Assembly: GCF_000238295.3 (NCBI RefSeq)
Contig: NZ_AHCD03000044.1
Coordinates: forward strand, 248,001-312,000
Source of the DNA: Pseudoalteromonas rubra
GTDB lineage: Bacteria; Pseudomonadota; Gammaproteobacteria; Enterobacterales; Alteromonadaceae
DNA length: 64,000 bases
Direction of reading: 5' to 3'
Shown in pieces: positions 46,365 to 59,100 of the stretch. The stretch's first letter is position 1. Every line of letters starts with the position of its first letter. The position numbers and the translations under genes are program-made. The notes beneath the pieces are model-generated. The model was not told the DNA's origin. It saw nothing but the letters and a program-made list of their open reading frames with translations, and searched no databases.

Positions 46365-49300
46365 ATGGAAAATATCAAACAGCTACTCGTTGAGCTCGAG
46401 CAGGCGGGGATCCGGTTATTTTTGCAGGATGGGGCATTAAAGTCCAAAGCCAAAAAAGGGGCCATCACGGTCGATATCGCAAAGCAGATCAAACAACATA
46501 AAAGTGCCATTATTGACGCGTTGGCTCAGTACACTGAAGCTTCAGTCGTGAGCCCGGTGGCGCGTCGTGAAGATCTCAGCAGTTACCCGCTATCATTTGC
46601 ACAGCAGCGTCTGCATACACTGGATCAAATTCAGGGCGGCTCCAGTGAATACCACATGCCGATGGTGTTCAGACTCACAGGTCAGATTGATGTTGCGCTG
46701 ATAGAGCGTGTGTTCCGCGAGATAGTGACACGTCATGACGTACTCAGAGCGGTGTTTCGCCAGTCTGAACAAGGCGTGCAGCAGTTATTGCTTGACCCGC
46801 AAGACTTTTGTGTGACGCAGGAGTCCGTGACGACACAGGATGACGCGGCCGGGATTGAACAGTTTATTAATGATGCGGCCGGACAGCCATTTAATCTGGC
46901 TCAGGACTTTATGTTACGGGTGCGCTTTTTAGCCTTGAATGCGGATGATGCCGGGGTGTTGTTTATCAACATGCACCATATCGCCACCGACGGCTGGTCC
47001 ATGGACATACTGATCCGGGAATTCTTCGCGCTTTACCATGCTTATGGCTATGGCCAGCCAAACCCGCTTCCCGAATTAACCATTCAGTACGCCGATTATG
47101 CCCAGTGGCAGCGCGACTGGCTTCAGGGCGAGGTGCTGCAAACTCAGCTCAATTATTGGCAGCAACAGCTGGCTCAGTTGCCCCGGGTGCATGCGCTGCC
47201 TCTCGATTTCCCAAGGCCTGATGTCAAAGCTTATCAGGGAGAAGTAGTGTCACAGCCGCTCAGTGCCGAGCTGTGTCACAAGCTGGCAGCGCTTGCCCGG
47301 CGTTATGAACTGACCCCGTTTATGCTGATCCACGGTGCGCTGGCGCTGGTCTTGTCTCGTAACAGTAACCACCATGATATTGTGATTGGCACACCGGTGG
47401 CCAACCGTCGTCAGGTTGAGCTGGAATCTTTGATTGGCTTTTTTGTCAATACGCTGATCCTGAGAGTGGACACGCAGGACCAGCCACTAACGGATTATCT
47501 GGCACAATTAAGACAAGTACACCTGGATGCTCAGTCGCATCAGGATCTGCCATTCGAAAAACTGGTTGAGGTACTAAAAGTCCCTCGCAGTACCGCGCAC
47601 AGTCCGCTGTTTCAGATCATGCTGACCACCAATTCAGACTATGGCGTGAGTGAACCCCATTCAGACACCACCGAGCTGGCGGGGTTATCTATTACCCCAA
47701 TGACCGGCAGCGGTGCGACAACCAAGTTTGATCTGGATATCAATGCCTCAATGAGTGATGAAGGCGGCGTCATTGAATGGACGTATGATGTGACTCTGTT
47801 TAGCCGCGAACGCATTGAAACTCTGGCGAGGCATCTGGATAACACGCTGATGTTTCTGACGGAACTGGATACCGACGGGGCGGCCAATATTTCAGCTATT
47901 ACTATGTTGACTGAGCCGGAGATTGAGCAGCTTAGTCAGTTTAATAATAACGCCATTGATTATCCGCAAGGGCTCTGTATTCATGAGCTGTTTGAGGCTC
48001 AGGCAGAGCAAAACCCCGAGCGCCGCGCCGTACAACATGGCGCGACGTCACTGAGCTATGGTGAACTCAATGCCCGGGCAAACCAGCTGGCGCATTATCT
48101 GAGATTTGAACACCATATCAGTCCGGATTGTCCGGTGGGCGTTTGCCTGGAGCGTGGCGTGGACATGGTCGTCGCAATGCTGGCGATTCTCAAGGCCGGT
48201 GGTGCCTATGTGCCGCTTGACCCGGCGTATCCGTCAGAGCGACTGGCTTATCTGATTGAAGATGCCAGCCTGAGTGTCGTCCTGACCCAGCAAAGTCTGA
48301 CTAACACGGTGGCGCTGCCGGGTGCACAAGCAGTGATGCTGGACGATTTGGTTGCCCAAGGCAGTGCTTTCTCTCATTACTCCACCGCGAACATTGGCCG
48401 CAATGAAAGCGGTGTGACGGCGCAACATCTGGCTTATCTGATTTATACCTCAGGCTCTACCGGTAAACCCAAAGGGGTGATGATTGAGCACCGCAATACG
48501 GTGGCCATGTTGTACTGGGCCCGTGCCGCTTTTAACGATGAGGCGCTGCGCCGGGTGCTGGCTTCGACCTCGCTGAACTTTGACTTGTCTGTCTATGAAA
48601 TCTTCCTGCCGCTGAGCTTTGGTTTTGAAGTCGTGGTGGTTAAAAATGCCCTGACGCTGGCGGATGAGCAGCTGGACATCAGTTTGATCAACACAGTACC
48701 GTCTGCGATGAAGGCACTATTGGATGTCGGTGCATTGCCCGACAGCCTGACGACCGTCAACCTGGCCGGAGAGCCGTTAACCGCGCAGCAAGTGAATCAG
48801 ATTTTTGCGGCTTTGCCAGATGCTGAAGTGTGTAACTTGTATGGTCCATCGGAAGATACTACGTATTCAACCTGTGCGCGTTTTATCGGGCAATTAACGT
48901 CCGTCCCCGACATTGGTCACGTGATAGCGAACAGCCAGGCCTATGTGTTAGGCAGTGCGATGGAGCTACTACCAGTTGGGTGTGTTGGAGAGCTTTATCT
49001 GGGCGGTGCAGGCGTCGCGCGGGGTTATCTGAACCGACCCGATCTGACCGAGGAGCGCTTCATTGCCAACCCTTATTATCAGGCAGGCGAACACGATAAC
49101 AGCCCACGCTTGTATCGCACAGGGGATTTAGTGCGTTATCGCCAGGACGGGCGACTGGAGTTTATTGGCCGCAGCGATGATCAGGTGAAGATCCGAGGTT
49201 TCCGTATTGAGCTGGGTGAGATTGAGCATCGCCTCAATCAGCTTGAAGACATTGCGCTGTCGCAGGTCTTGGCGCGCACGCTGGCTGATGGTCAGCAGCA

Positions 49301-52300
49301 ACTGGTGGCCTATATACAGCCTTGTCTCACATGTGAGACAGCGCAGGATGAGACGCAGCAGGCAAACTGGATAGCCGACATTAAAACGCGTCTGGGGCAA
49401 CAACTGCCAGCCCATATGGTGCCAGGTCTGTTTGTGGTGATGCCACAGTGGCCGCTGACACCAAATGGCAAAATTGATAAAAAAGCCCTGCCCGCGCCCG
49501 ATGCACTGCAACAAAGCAGTGCCCAATACGTTGCGCCAGAAACAGAGCTGGCCTGCTTGCTGGCAGGTTTATGGGCTGAACTGCTGGGGCTGGAACAGGA
49601 GCAGATCAGTGCCACCGCCAATTTCTTTGAGCTGGGTGGGCATTCACTGTTGATTATGCAACTGCTGGCCAAACTCCAGCAGCACAATCTTAATAGCAGC
49701 GCGCAACAGCTATTCCAGGCTAAAGACCTGGCCGCGATGGCCGCCGTTATTGATGAGGCTGATGACGCGTTTGCCATCCCTGATAATCGCATCCCGGCGC
49801 ACTGTGAGGCCATCACACCTGAGATGCTGACGCTGGTAACGCTGGAACAACCTGAAATAGAGGTCATTGCAGCGGCTGTGCCTGGCGGGATGCGCAATAT
49901 TCAGGATATCTATCCATTAGCACCGCTTCAGGAAGGGGTGCTGTTTGTGCATACTCTCAATCCGGAGCATGACCCGTATGTCACCACTGCTAGTTTTGAG
50001 TTTGCCTCAGCAGACAAGCTGGCCGGGTTTGTGGCGCAGCTAAATTGGTTAGTGCAGCGTCATGATGTGCTGCGTACCGCAGTGTTCTGGCGAGGCCGGG
50101 AGCAGGCGATGCAGGTGGTGCTACGTGAAGCGACATTACCTGTGACTGAGCTGGCACTGAGTGGGGACGATCTCAAAGCACAGTTTGCCCGCTATGTGGC
50201 AAGCGGACCACATGGCTTTGACCTGGAATCAGCACCGCTGATCCAGCTAGTCACCAGCCCGCAAGACGAGCAGGGGCGCACCTATGCCATGCTCAAGTTC
50301 CATCATTTGATTACGGATCATGTTTCTTTAGAGATCCTGATGAATGAACTCGAAGCTGATGATGTGCAGACACTGCCCGCGCCTTTACCGTATCGAGAAT
50401 TTATCGCCCGCTCTATGGCGCAAAGCGCGCTGCTGGATACGGCCGAGTTTTTTACTGAATTACTGGGCGACATCGACACCCCAACTCTGCCGTTTGAACT
50501 GGCTCAGGTGGCAGGCGATGGCAACGCGGTGGTTGAATATACTCAGTCTTTAAGTGCCGCACAATCTGAGCTGATCCGCACCTTAAGTAAGCGTCATCAG
50601 TGCAGCCCGGCGGCTGTGTTCCATCTCGCCTGGGCTCAGGTTTTAAGTGCCTGTTGTGGCCGCGACGAAGTGGTGTTTGGCACTGTGATGTCAGGCCGGA
50701 TGAATGGTATGGCTGGCATCGAGCGGATGATGGGCATGCTTATCAACACCTTACCTATTCGCGTGTCTTTAGGTCATCAGGCTGCCCATGTGGCACTGAA
50801 ACAAGTCAATGATGCGTTGCGGGCGCTGCTACCCTATGAGCAGGTTTCGCTGGCCGAAGCACAAAGTTACAGCGGGATTGACGGTAATACGCCTTTGTTC
50901 AGCGCGATTCTAAATTATCGTCATTCAGCGACTCATGCAGCTCCTGAACAAGCTCAGGAACAAGCCGACCCGGGCATTGCCTTGCTTAGCACCCGTGAGC
51001 GCACCAATTATCCGTTTGATTTGTCAGTGAATGACCTGGGTGAGGGAGACAGTTTCAGTCTCGATTATCAGATTGAGCAAAGTGTACCGGCAACGCGGAT
51101 CGCTGCGCTGATGGAGACGGCGCTGAGTGCACTGCTCACGGCGCTGGATGAACACTCTGAGCAAGCCGTCGCAACCCTGGCTGTATTGAGCAAGCCTGAA
51201 CTGACTATGCTGGATAGCTGGCAAAGTCATGATGCCGATTATCCGCGTAGTGCTTGTATTCATGACGTGTTTGAGCTGCATGCCAAAGCCACACCGGATA
51301 GTATTGCCGTGCAATTGGACAATGAGACGCTCAGTTATGCACAGCTAAACGCCAAAGCCAACCAGCTGGCGCGTTACCTGCGTGAAGCACATCAGGTGAG
51401 CGCAGGTACTCTGGTCGGATTGTGCATTGGCCGTTCGGTCGACATGTTAATTGCCAGCTTAGCCATACTCAAAGCGGGCGGTGCCTATGTTCCGCTGGAC
51501 CCGAACTATCCGCAGTCGCGACTGGCGTATATGTTAGAGGACACGCAGCTGACGGTGATATTGACTGAGCAGGCACAGCAACAGACGCTGGCTTTCAGTC
51601 CGCTAAGCAAAGTTGTGCTGGATGATGCACACAGCGCCTGGTCAACTCTGGGCGATGGAGATTTGCCACGCGCTGTCGGGCTGACACCGCAATCGCTGGC
51701 ATACGTGATTTATACTTCAGGCTCCACAGGCACACCAAAGGGGGTTATGACACCTCATCGTGCTGTTAACCGTCTGGTTCACGCGCCGAATTTTATGACG
51801 CTGAACGCAGACACTGTTTTTTTGCAAAGCGCCAATATTGCCTTTGATGCCGCGACGCTGGAGATCTGGGGGCCACTATTGAATGGTGGGCGTTGTGTCT
51901 TGTATCCGGATAGCCTGATCACTCTTGAGGGACTGAATGCTGTATTGAGTACGCAGGGGATCACAGCGTTGTGGTTGACCTCTGGTCTGTTTACAGAATG
52001 GAGTAAGGTCTGTGGTGAGCTAGATACTGACAGGCTTGCGTTACAAAGTGTGCTGGCCGGGGGCGATGTCCTGAACCCACAAGCGGTTAGTGCAGTGCAG
52101 CAGGCGTTGCCTGAGGTCACGGTGATTAATGGCTACGGGCCGACGGAAAATACCACCTTTACTTGCTGTTATCCAGTACCACGAGATAGCGATATCAGCG
52201 CCGGTGTGCCAATCGGCCAGGGTGTCCAGGGTGATAAATTACTGATTTTAACACCGCAAGGTCGCTGGGTGCCGCAAGGCGTGGTCGGTGAGCTGTGTGT

Positions 52301-53111
52301 GGGGGGAGATGGCCTGGCACTGGGTTATCTGAATCAGCCCGCGCTGAGTAAAGAGCGCTTTATTCACAATCCGTACGCTAACGAAACCGGACAACCCGAA
52401 CTCCTGTATCGCACAGGTGATTTGGTGCGCTGTAATGATGATGGGCTGATCACCTATGCAGGTCGCCTGGATGATCAAATCAAAATCCGGGGTTTCAGGG
52501 TTGAGCTGGGTGAAATCGAACGTCAGCTGGAAGCACTGGATGATGTGACTCAGGCGCTGGTGACTATCAGAGCGCGCAGTGAAGGTGACAAACAACTGGT
52601 TGCGTATATTGAATTGAACGCTGGTTGTGAGCAGGTTGACCCTCGTGGCCAAACCCAGGCACTGGCAACGGCCTTGGCCGCTCAATTGCCCGCGTACATG
52701 ATCCCTGCGGCGTTTGTGTTGGTGCAGGAGTGGCCATTAACCCGCAATGGTAAAATTGACAGACAGGCACTGCCAGAGCCTGATTTTAGCCTGATGCAGG
52801 CCGACTATGTTGCGCCCGCCAATGAGCTGGAAGATCAGTTGGTGGCCATCTGGTCTGAGTTACTGAACCTGCCTCCTGAGCAGATCAGCACGGGCGCTAA
52901 CTTTTTCGAACTGGGTGGCCATTCATTATTGGTCATGAAGTTACTTCAGCAGCTGAATCAGCGACTTGAGATTGAGCTGCAAATTGCCGATTTATATCGC
53001 TGCGAAAACATTCAGCAAATAGCCGGGTTTATAGGCTCGGTGCAGGCCATCCACAATCAGGCCGAACCGCAGTGCGAAGACAACGATGAATTTGAGGATT
53101 TTGAGCTATGA
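46365..53111 (+). CDS. NRPS2: TubC dock-C-A(Ala)-T-C/E-A(Val)-T
   Basis: 2248 aa. TubC-like dock ~1-50, C HHIATDGWS ~203, A1 ~693, T1 ~1090, then a dual C/E-type domain (~1135-1580: VPGGMRNIQDIYPLAPLQ, catalytic HHLITDH ~1311), A2 ~1782, T2 ~2184. Pocket A1 reads D-L-Y-N-N-A-L-T-Y-K (Ala, as in DLFNNALTYK) and A2 reads D-A-L-W-L-G-G-T-F-K (Val, Ile possible). The dual-domain motif HH(I/L)xxxxGD is degenerate (VHTLNPEHD), so epimerisation of the Ala is not certain. Acidic tail (CEDNDEFEDFEL). Ends overlapping NRPS3 by 4 bases (ATGA). Confidence 0.92.
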   Translation: MENIKQLLVELEQAGIRLFLQDGALKSKAKKGAITVDIAKQIKQHKSAIIDALAQYTEASVVSPVARREDLSSYPLSFAQQRLHTLDQIQGGSSEYHMPMVFRLTGQIDVALIERVFREIVTRHDVLRAVFRQSEQGVQQLLLDPQDFCVTQESVTTQDDAAGIEQFINDAAGQPFNLAQDFMLRVRFLALNADDAGVLFINMHHIATDGWSMDILIREFFALYHAYGYGQPNPLPELTIQYADYAQWQRDWLQGEVLQTQLNYWQQQLAQLPRVHALPLDFPRPDVKAYQGEVVSQPLSAELCHKLAALARRYELTPFMLIHGALALVLSRNSNHHDIVIGTPVANRRQVELESLIGFFVNTLILRVDTQDQPLTDYLAQLRQVHLDAQSHQDLPFEKLVEVLKVPRSTAHSPLFQIMLTTNSDYGVSEPHSDTTELAGLSITPMTGSGATTKFDLDINASMSDEGGVIEWTYDVTLFSRERIETLARHLDNTLMFLTELDTDGAANISAITMLTEPEIEQLSQFNNNAIDYPQGLCIHELFEAQAEQNPERRAVQHGATSLSYGELNARANQLAHYLRFEHHISPDCPVGVCLERGVDMVVAMLAILKAGGAYVPLDPAYPSERLAYLIEDASLSVVLTQQSLTNTVALPGAQAVMLDDLVAQGSAFSHYSTANIGRNESGVTAQHLAYLIYTSGSTGKPKGVMIEHRNTVAMLYWARAAFNDEALRRVLASTSLNFDLSVYEIFLPLSFGFEVVVVKNALTLADEQLDISLINTVPSAMKALLDVGALPDSLTTVNLAGEPLTAQQVNQIFAALPDAEVCNLYGPSEDTTYSTCARFIGQLTSVPDIGHVIANSQAYVLGSAMELLPVGCVGELYLGGAGVARGYLNRPDLTEERFIANPYYQAGEHDNSPRLYRTGDLVRYRQDGRLEFIGRSDDQVKIRGFRIELGEIEHRLNQLEDIALSQVLARTLADGQQQLVAYIQPCLTCETAQDETQQANWIADIKTRLGQQLPAHMVPGLFVVMPQWPLTPNGKIDKKALPAPDALQQSSAQYVAPETELACLLAGLWAELLGLEQEQISATANFFELGGHSLLIMQLLAKLQQHNLNSSAQQLFQAKDLAAMAAVIDEADDAFAIPDNRIPAHCEAITPEMLTLVTLEQPEIEVIAAAVPGGMRNIQDIYPLAPLQEGVLFVHTLNPEHDPYVTTASFEFASADKLAGFVAQLNWLVQRHDVLRTAVFWRGREQAMQVVLREATLPVTELALSGDDLKAQFARYVASGPHGFDLESAPLIQLVTSPQDEQGRTYAMLKFHHLITDHVSLEILMNELEADDVQTLPAPLPYREFIARSMAQSALLDTAEFFTELLGDIDTPTLPFELAQVAGDGNAVVEYTQSLSAAQSELIRTLSKRHQCSPAAVFHLAWAQVLSACCGRDEVVFGTVMSGRMNGMAGIERMMGMLINTLPIRVSLGHQAAHVALKQVNDALRALLPYEQVSLAEAQSYSGIDGNTPLFSAILNYRHSATHAAPEQAQEQADPGIALLSTRERTNYPFDLSVNDLGEGDSFSLDYQIEQSVPATRIAALMETALSALLTALDEHSEQAVATLAVLSKPELTMLDSWQSHDADYPRSACIHDVFELHAKATPDSIAVQLDNETLSYAQLNAKANQLARYLREAHQVSAGTLVGLCIGRSVDMLIASLAILKAGGAYVPLDPNYPQSRLAYMLEDTQLTVILTEQAQQQTLAFSPLSKVVLDDAHSAWSTLGDGDLPRAVGLTPQSLAYVIYTSGSTGTPKGVMTPHRAVNRLVHAPNFMTLNADTVFLQSANIAFDAATLEIWGPLLNGGRCVLYPDSLITLEGLNAVLSTQGITALWLTSGLFTEWSKVCGELDTDRLALQSVLAGGDVLNPQAVSAVQQALPEVTVINGYGPTENTTFTCCYPVPRDSDISAGVPIGQGVQGDKLLILTPQGRWVPQGVVGELCVGGDGLALGYLNQPALSKERFIHNPYANETGQPELLYRTGDLVRCNDDGLITYAGRLDDQIKIRGFRVELGEIERQLEALDDVTQALVTIRARSEGDKQLVAYIELNAGCEQVDPRGQTQALATALAAQLPAYMIPAAFVLVQEWPLTRNGKIDRQALPEPDFSLMQADYVAPANELEDQLVAIWSELLNLPPEQISTGANFFELGGHSLLVMKLLQQLNQRLEIELQIADLYRCENIQQIAGFIGSVQAIHNQAEPQCEDNDEFEDFEL

Positions 53112-56100
53112 GTGTTGAGTTGCTTTTTCAACAACTACAACAGGCGGGTGTTATTTTTCAATCTCAGGATGAAAAAATCACTCTGAAGCTGCCCAAGGAG
53201 ATGGACAGCCAGCTGAAGCGCCAGCTGGCAGAGAACAAAGACGCACTCAAAGCGTTTTTACACCAGCTCTACGCCCGTAGCCATAAGCGCCCGGTGTTGA
53301 CCAAAACGGCCGGTAACAGTGCGCCCTTGTCTTTTGCCCAGCAGCGCTTGTGGATGCTGAACGAACTACATGGTGGCAGCGCGCATTACAACATGCCACA
53401 GATCTATCAGGTTGAAGGCCAGCTGGAGCCGGTGCTGGTCGAACAGGCACTGGCGCGGATCGTTGAGCGTCATGAAGTGCTGCGTACGGTGTATCAGTCG
53501 CAACAGGGACAAGCTACTCAGGTTGTTCGCGATGATGTGGCCTTTACATTAACCTGTGTCGACTTAAGTGCTCATGACGAGCAGGCAGCGCAACAGGCGC
53601 TCGACTCCTTGATCCAGGACGACGCCCGGACGCCTTTTGATTTGAGCCAGGACCTGATGATCCGGGCAACCTGGGTAGACCTGGGGTTATCCGCAGATCA
53701 GACGCAGGCACAGGGTTACCTGTTGCTCAATATGCACCACATTGCGTCGGATGGCTGGTCGATGGCGGTGCTTAGCCAGGAGTTTTTTGCACTCTACGCC
53801 AGCCTGGCACAAGGCAAAAGCTGTCCTCTGCCAACTCTGACATTGCAATACAAAGACTACGCACAATGGCAGCGCGCCTGGCTAAATGATGAAGTGCTCG
53901 CCTGTGGGCTGGATTTCTGGCGCCGCACCTTGGCTGATACTCCTGCATTACATGGCTTGCCACTGAGCTACTCAAGACCTGCTCATAAGGGCTATCTGGG
54001 AGGCAAGCATGATGCCTCACTGGATGCGACCGTGGCCAGTGGGCTTGGTCAGCTTAGCGAGCAACATCAGCTTAGCCCATTTATGCTGATGCACGGAGCG
54101 CTGGCACTGACTCTGGCACGTTTTAGTGGCAGCTCAGATATTGTTATAGGCACGCCGGTTGCCAATCGCAGTGATGCACAGCTCAGGGAGTTAATTGGCT
54201 TTTTCGTAAACTCTCTGGTGCTCAGGGCAAGTACAGATCATGAGACACTGGCAGACTTTTTGGCGCATATTCGCAGCGTTAATCAGCAGGCACAGTCTCA
54301 TCAGGACGTACCGTTTGATCAGGTGGTTGAGGCGCTGAACCTTGAGCGTGACAGTGCTCATACGCCTTTATTTCAGATAGTACTGACCACCAATTCAGAC
54401 TATGGCGTTGCCGCCGAGCAAGCCTCCGGAGTGGCTCTGCCTAAGCTGAGTATGACGCCGCTGATGAGCGATGAACCCATTTGTAAGTTTGATATAGAGC
54501 TTAACCTGAGCATGGATGAGTCGGGTGTCACGATTAACTGGTTATACGACAAAGCCCTGTTCAGCCCTGAATTGATTGCACGGTTTAACGCGCAGTTGAT
54601 AGCGATCATTGAACGCCTGGCTGATGCCGCTAGGCGTGCCGGCAATCCGTTGCTGAGTGAAATCAACGCACTGCACTCGGAGGAAGTGGCACAGCAAAAA
54701 GCGCTGATGGCACCAGGCGAGCTGGTTGAGGCGGCGCAACTAACCGTGACTGAGCTGTTTAGCCAAAGTGCAAACCGCGCAGCACAGCATGTGGCGCTGG
54801 TTTGTGGTGAGCAGCAGCTGAGTTATGCTGACCTCGATCTGGCTTCTAACCGACTGGCGCGCTATCTGGTCGCGCAAGGTCGCCAGCCACATATCGGATT
54901 ATTGTTACCGCGCGGCATTGAAATGGTCGTGGCCATGCTGGCGGTGTTAAAAAGTGGCGCAACCTATGTGCCGCTGAACCCGGATTATCCGCAGTCCCGC
55001 ATTGATCACATCATGGCTGATGCTAAGCTGCAACACGTGATCACCTGTGAAGCGCACCGTGATTTAGTCAGTGGCAGTTCGGTGCTGGCGCTGGAATTGA
55101 CACCTGAGCTGACGATTGCCGGGTGTGATGAATTTGCGCGTTTTGGTTCAGCACCTGTTACAGCATCTCAGCCCGAGCCACAAAGCGCTGCTTATGTGAT
55201 TTATACCTCAGGCTCGACGGGCTTGCCCAAAGGCGTTGTGGTGCCGCATCGGGCTATCAGCCGTCTGGTGATGTCGCCAAACTTTATGACATTGGATCAG
55301 GATACGGTCTTCTTACAAGCCGCAAACGTGGCCTTCGATGCGGCCACATTGGAGATCTGGGGCCCGTTGCTCAATGGCGGGCGTTGCGTGCTTTATCCAG
55401 AAGCGCACATCACACTGGAGACGCTGGATCAGGTCATTGAAACTCAGCAGGTCAATGCCATGTGGCTGACTGCCGGGCTATTCAGTGAGTGGAGCAAAAC
55501 ATGTGGTGACGCGCCTGAGCGCTTGCGTTCTTTGCGCACGGTGCTGGCCGGGGGCGATGTGCTGGAGCCTCAGGCGGTGGCCCGGGTGCAGCAAGCACTG
55601 CCTGATGTTCAAGTGGTCAATGGTTACGGACCGACGGAAAACACCACTTTTACCTGTTGCTATCCGGTACCTGCCGACTTTGACCCGACAACTGCCGTAC
55701 CGATCGGCCGGGCACTACAGGGTGACAGTGTGATGGTGCTGAACGGCAATGAATTGGTGCCGCAGGGTTGTGTCGGGGAGCTGTGTGTCAGTGGTCCCGG
55801 ACTGGCGCTGGGCTACTTGAATTTAGCAACGCTGAGCGAAGAGAAGTTTACCGCTAACCCGTTTTACGACGAGGCCCAGCCAGCTGCCTATCAGCGTCTT
55901 TATCGCACCGGTGATTTAGTGCGTATGCGTGGCGATGGCGTGGTTGAATACATTGGCCGTACAGACGATCAGGTTAAGATCCGGGGCTTTCGGGTTGAGC
56001 TGGGCGAAATCGAGCAGCACATCTCACAGCTTGATGAGGTCGCCAGTGCGTTGGTGGTTGTCAAAGGAGACACCCACAAGCGGCTGGTGGCTTATATCGA

Positions 56101-59100
56101 GTTGACAGCCGCTGCGCGCGAGGATGGCAGTGCTGACAGCAATCAGTTAAATCAGACTCTGACACGTATTTTACCAGGCTACATGGTCCCGGACGCGCTG
56201 ATGCTGGTGACACACTGGCCATTGACTGGTAACGGTAAAATAGACCGCCGTGCGCTGCCTGAGCCCGACGTTATTGATGCGCAAGCTGCGTATACAGCGC
56301 CTGTCAGTGCCGCTGAGCAGGTTATGGTGGAAGTATGCGCTGAGTTGCTTGACCGAGATCCGGCGCAGCTCAGTACTTCGGCTAACTTCTTTGCGCTGGG
56401 TGGCCATTCGCTGTTGGTGATCCAGCTGATAGCGCAGCTCAAAGCGCGCGGTTATCAGGTTGACAGTCAGGCGTTATTTACCAGCAGTAGCCTGGCCGAG
56501 ATGGCGGGCTTACTCGCAGCAGACACCGGGCAGGGGTTTGTGGTACCCGAGAACCCGATCAAGCCGGACTGCACGGAATTGACGCCTGAGTTACTGAACC
56601 TGATCACATTGGCGCAAGATGAGATAGATGAGATCACGGCACAGGTGCCGGGCGGGGCCGCTAACATCCAGGATATATATCCGCTTGCGCCGTTGCAGCA
56701 GGGGATCCTGGCAATGCATACCCTGAGCGATGGTCGCGACCCTTATGTGACGACCATGGCTTTTTCTTTCTCGCAGCCAGAATTATTAACACTACTGGAG
56801 GCACAGCTTAATACCCTGATTGCCCGTCACGACGTATTACGTACCGCGATTTTATGGCGCGGCCGCACAGAGCCGGCTCAGGTGGTACTGAGAGCTGCGC
56901 AAATTGCAGCGCAATGGCTGCCAGTTAAAGCCGGGCAGGACGTGCAAACGGTATTCGAGAACTACGTCGCACAGGGTGCACACCGCCTTGAGCTTGAATC
57001 AGCCCCTATGATGCAGTTGCAGGCCATGGAGGATAAGCAGACGCAGCAAATTTATGCGGTGCTTAAGGTGCACCACCTACTGATTGACCATGTATCGCTG
57101 GACATTCTGATGGCAGAGCTGGCCCAGATTGAAAGCGAGGGCGCTGCCAGCCTGTCTGCTGTTACGCCGTATCGTCACTTTATTGCCCGGGTGCTGCATG
57201 ACCAACAGCATCACGACAGCCAGCAGTATTTCAACGCACAGCTGGGAGATTTTGACCAGCCGGCTTATCCGTTTGGACTCAGTGAGGTCAACGGGGATGG
57301 GGCCCACATTGATGAATTTAAACAGCGTATCCCGGCTGAGCTTGCACGCCGGATCAGGCACTATGCAAAAAGTCAGGCGATGAGCCCGGCGGCGTTATTT
57401 CATCTGGCCTGGGGCCGGGTGGTTGCTGCTTGCGCGGGTCAGCAAGATGTGGTGTTTGGCACTGTGTTATCGGGGCGGATGCAAGGTGGTCCTGAGATGG
57501 CACAGATGTTGGGTATGATGATTAATACTTTGCCGATCCGTGTGACACTGGATCAGCGCACCGCGCGGGAGGTCCTGCATAACGTGCATACTGCCCTTCA
57601 GGCGTTGCTGCCGCATGAGCAGGCACCGCTCTCTGAGGCCATGCAGGCTTCGGGCGTCGAAGGCAATATGCCGCTGTTCAGTGCAGTACTGAACTATCGT
57701 CATTCTCACGACATCAGTGCGCCAGACGAGCAGGCAGAGCTGAAATTGTTGGGTGTGAAAGAGCGCACTAACTACCCGTGTGTGATGTCGGTCGATGATC
57801 TTGGCAGCGACTTTTCTCTGACACTGCAAGTAGACAGCAGCGTTCAAGGCAAACGCATTAATGACTACCTGGTCACGGCACTGGGTCAGTTACTGGAGAT
57901 GCTTGAATGTGACTCACCGCAGCCGGTTGCCACCCTGCCAGTATTGCCAGATGACGAGCAGCATCGTTATCTGAGTGAGTGGAATGATACAGAGCAAAAC
58001 TATGCGCGCGGGGCGTGTGTGCATCAGCTATTCGAACAGCAGGTTGCAGCGACACCGGGCAACATCGCATTGCGCTTTGAAGCTCAGACCCTCACTTATA
58101 CCGCGCTGAATAGCAAGGCCAATCAGCTGGCGCACTATTTGCGAGACACCCATGGCGTAGGGCCTGATTCACTGGTTGGCTTATGCGTGGAGCGCTCTTT
58201 TGAAATGGTGATTGGCATTTGGGGTATTCTTAAGGCCGGAGGGGCTTATGTCCCGCTGGATCCTGAGCTACCGGCGGCACGACTCAACTATCTGGTTGAA
58301 AATGCCAATGCGGATGTGGTGCTTAGCACCAGCGCGGTAGCCAATCGTGTCGTACTGGGTGAGGCTGAGGTTGTGGCACTGGATGGGTTTGATTTTGATG
58401 CCTATGACGAAAACAATATCCCGGCGAGTGACATCGGCCTTACCGCGCAGCATCTGGCCTATATGATCTATACCTCAGGCTCGACAGGTAAACCCAAAGG
58501 GGTGCTGCTGGAGCATCAGGCGTTGCATAACCGCATCGACTGGATGGACAAAGAATATGGCTGTGATACTTCAGACAAAATCCTGCAAAAAACGCCCTAC
58601 AGCTTTGATGTCTCGGTCTGGGAGTTTGTCTGGCCGATGCTCAAAGGTGCCGAGCTGGTGATTGCCAAACCGGGTGGACACAAAGACCCCACTTATCTTA
58701 GCGAGCTGATCACTGCCACAGGCGTGACTAAGCTGCACTTTGTGCCTTCGATGTTAGGCGTGATGCTGGAGCACGGCGATCTGAGCCGTTGCACCTCAAT
58801 ACAGCAGGTGTTCTGTAGCGGTGAGGCATTGCAGATAAGCCATGTTGAACAATTTAAGGCGTGTTTGCCAACGGCACAGCTGCACAACCTGTACGGGCCA
58901 ACGGAAGCAGCCATCGATGTCAGCTATTGGGATTGTGCGCAACCTCATGGCAGCAGCGTGCCTATTGGCAAGCCGATACAGAATATCCAGCTTCTGGTGC
59001 TCGATGAAGCGCTGAATTTGTTGCCTCAGGGAGCTTGCGGCGAGTTGCATATTGGCGGGGAAGGCCTGGCGCGTGGCTATCTGAATCGCCCCGAGCTGAC

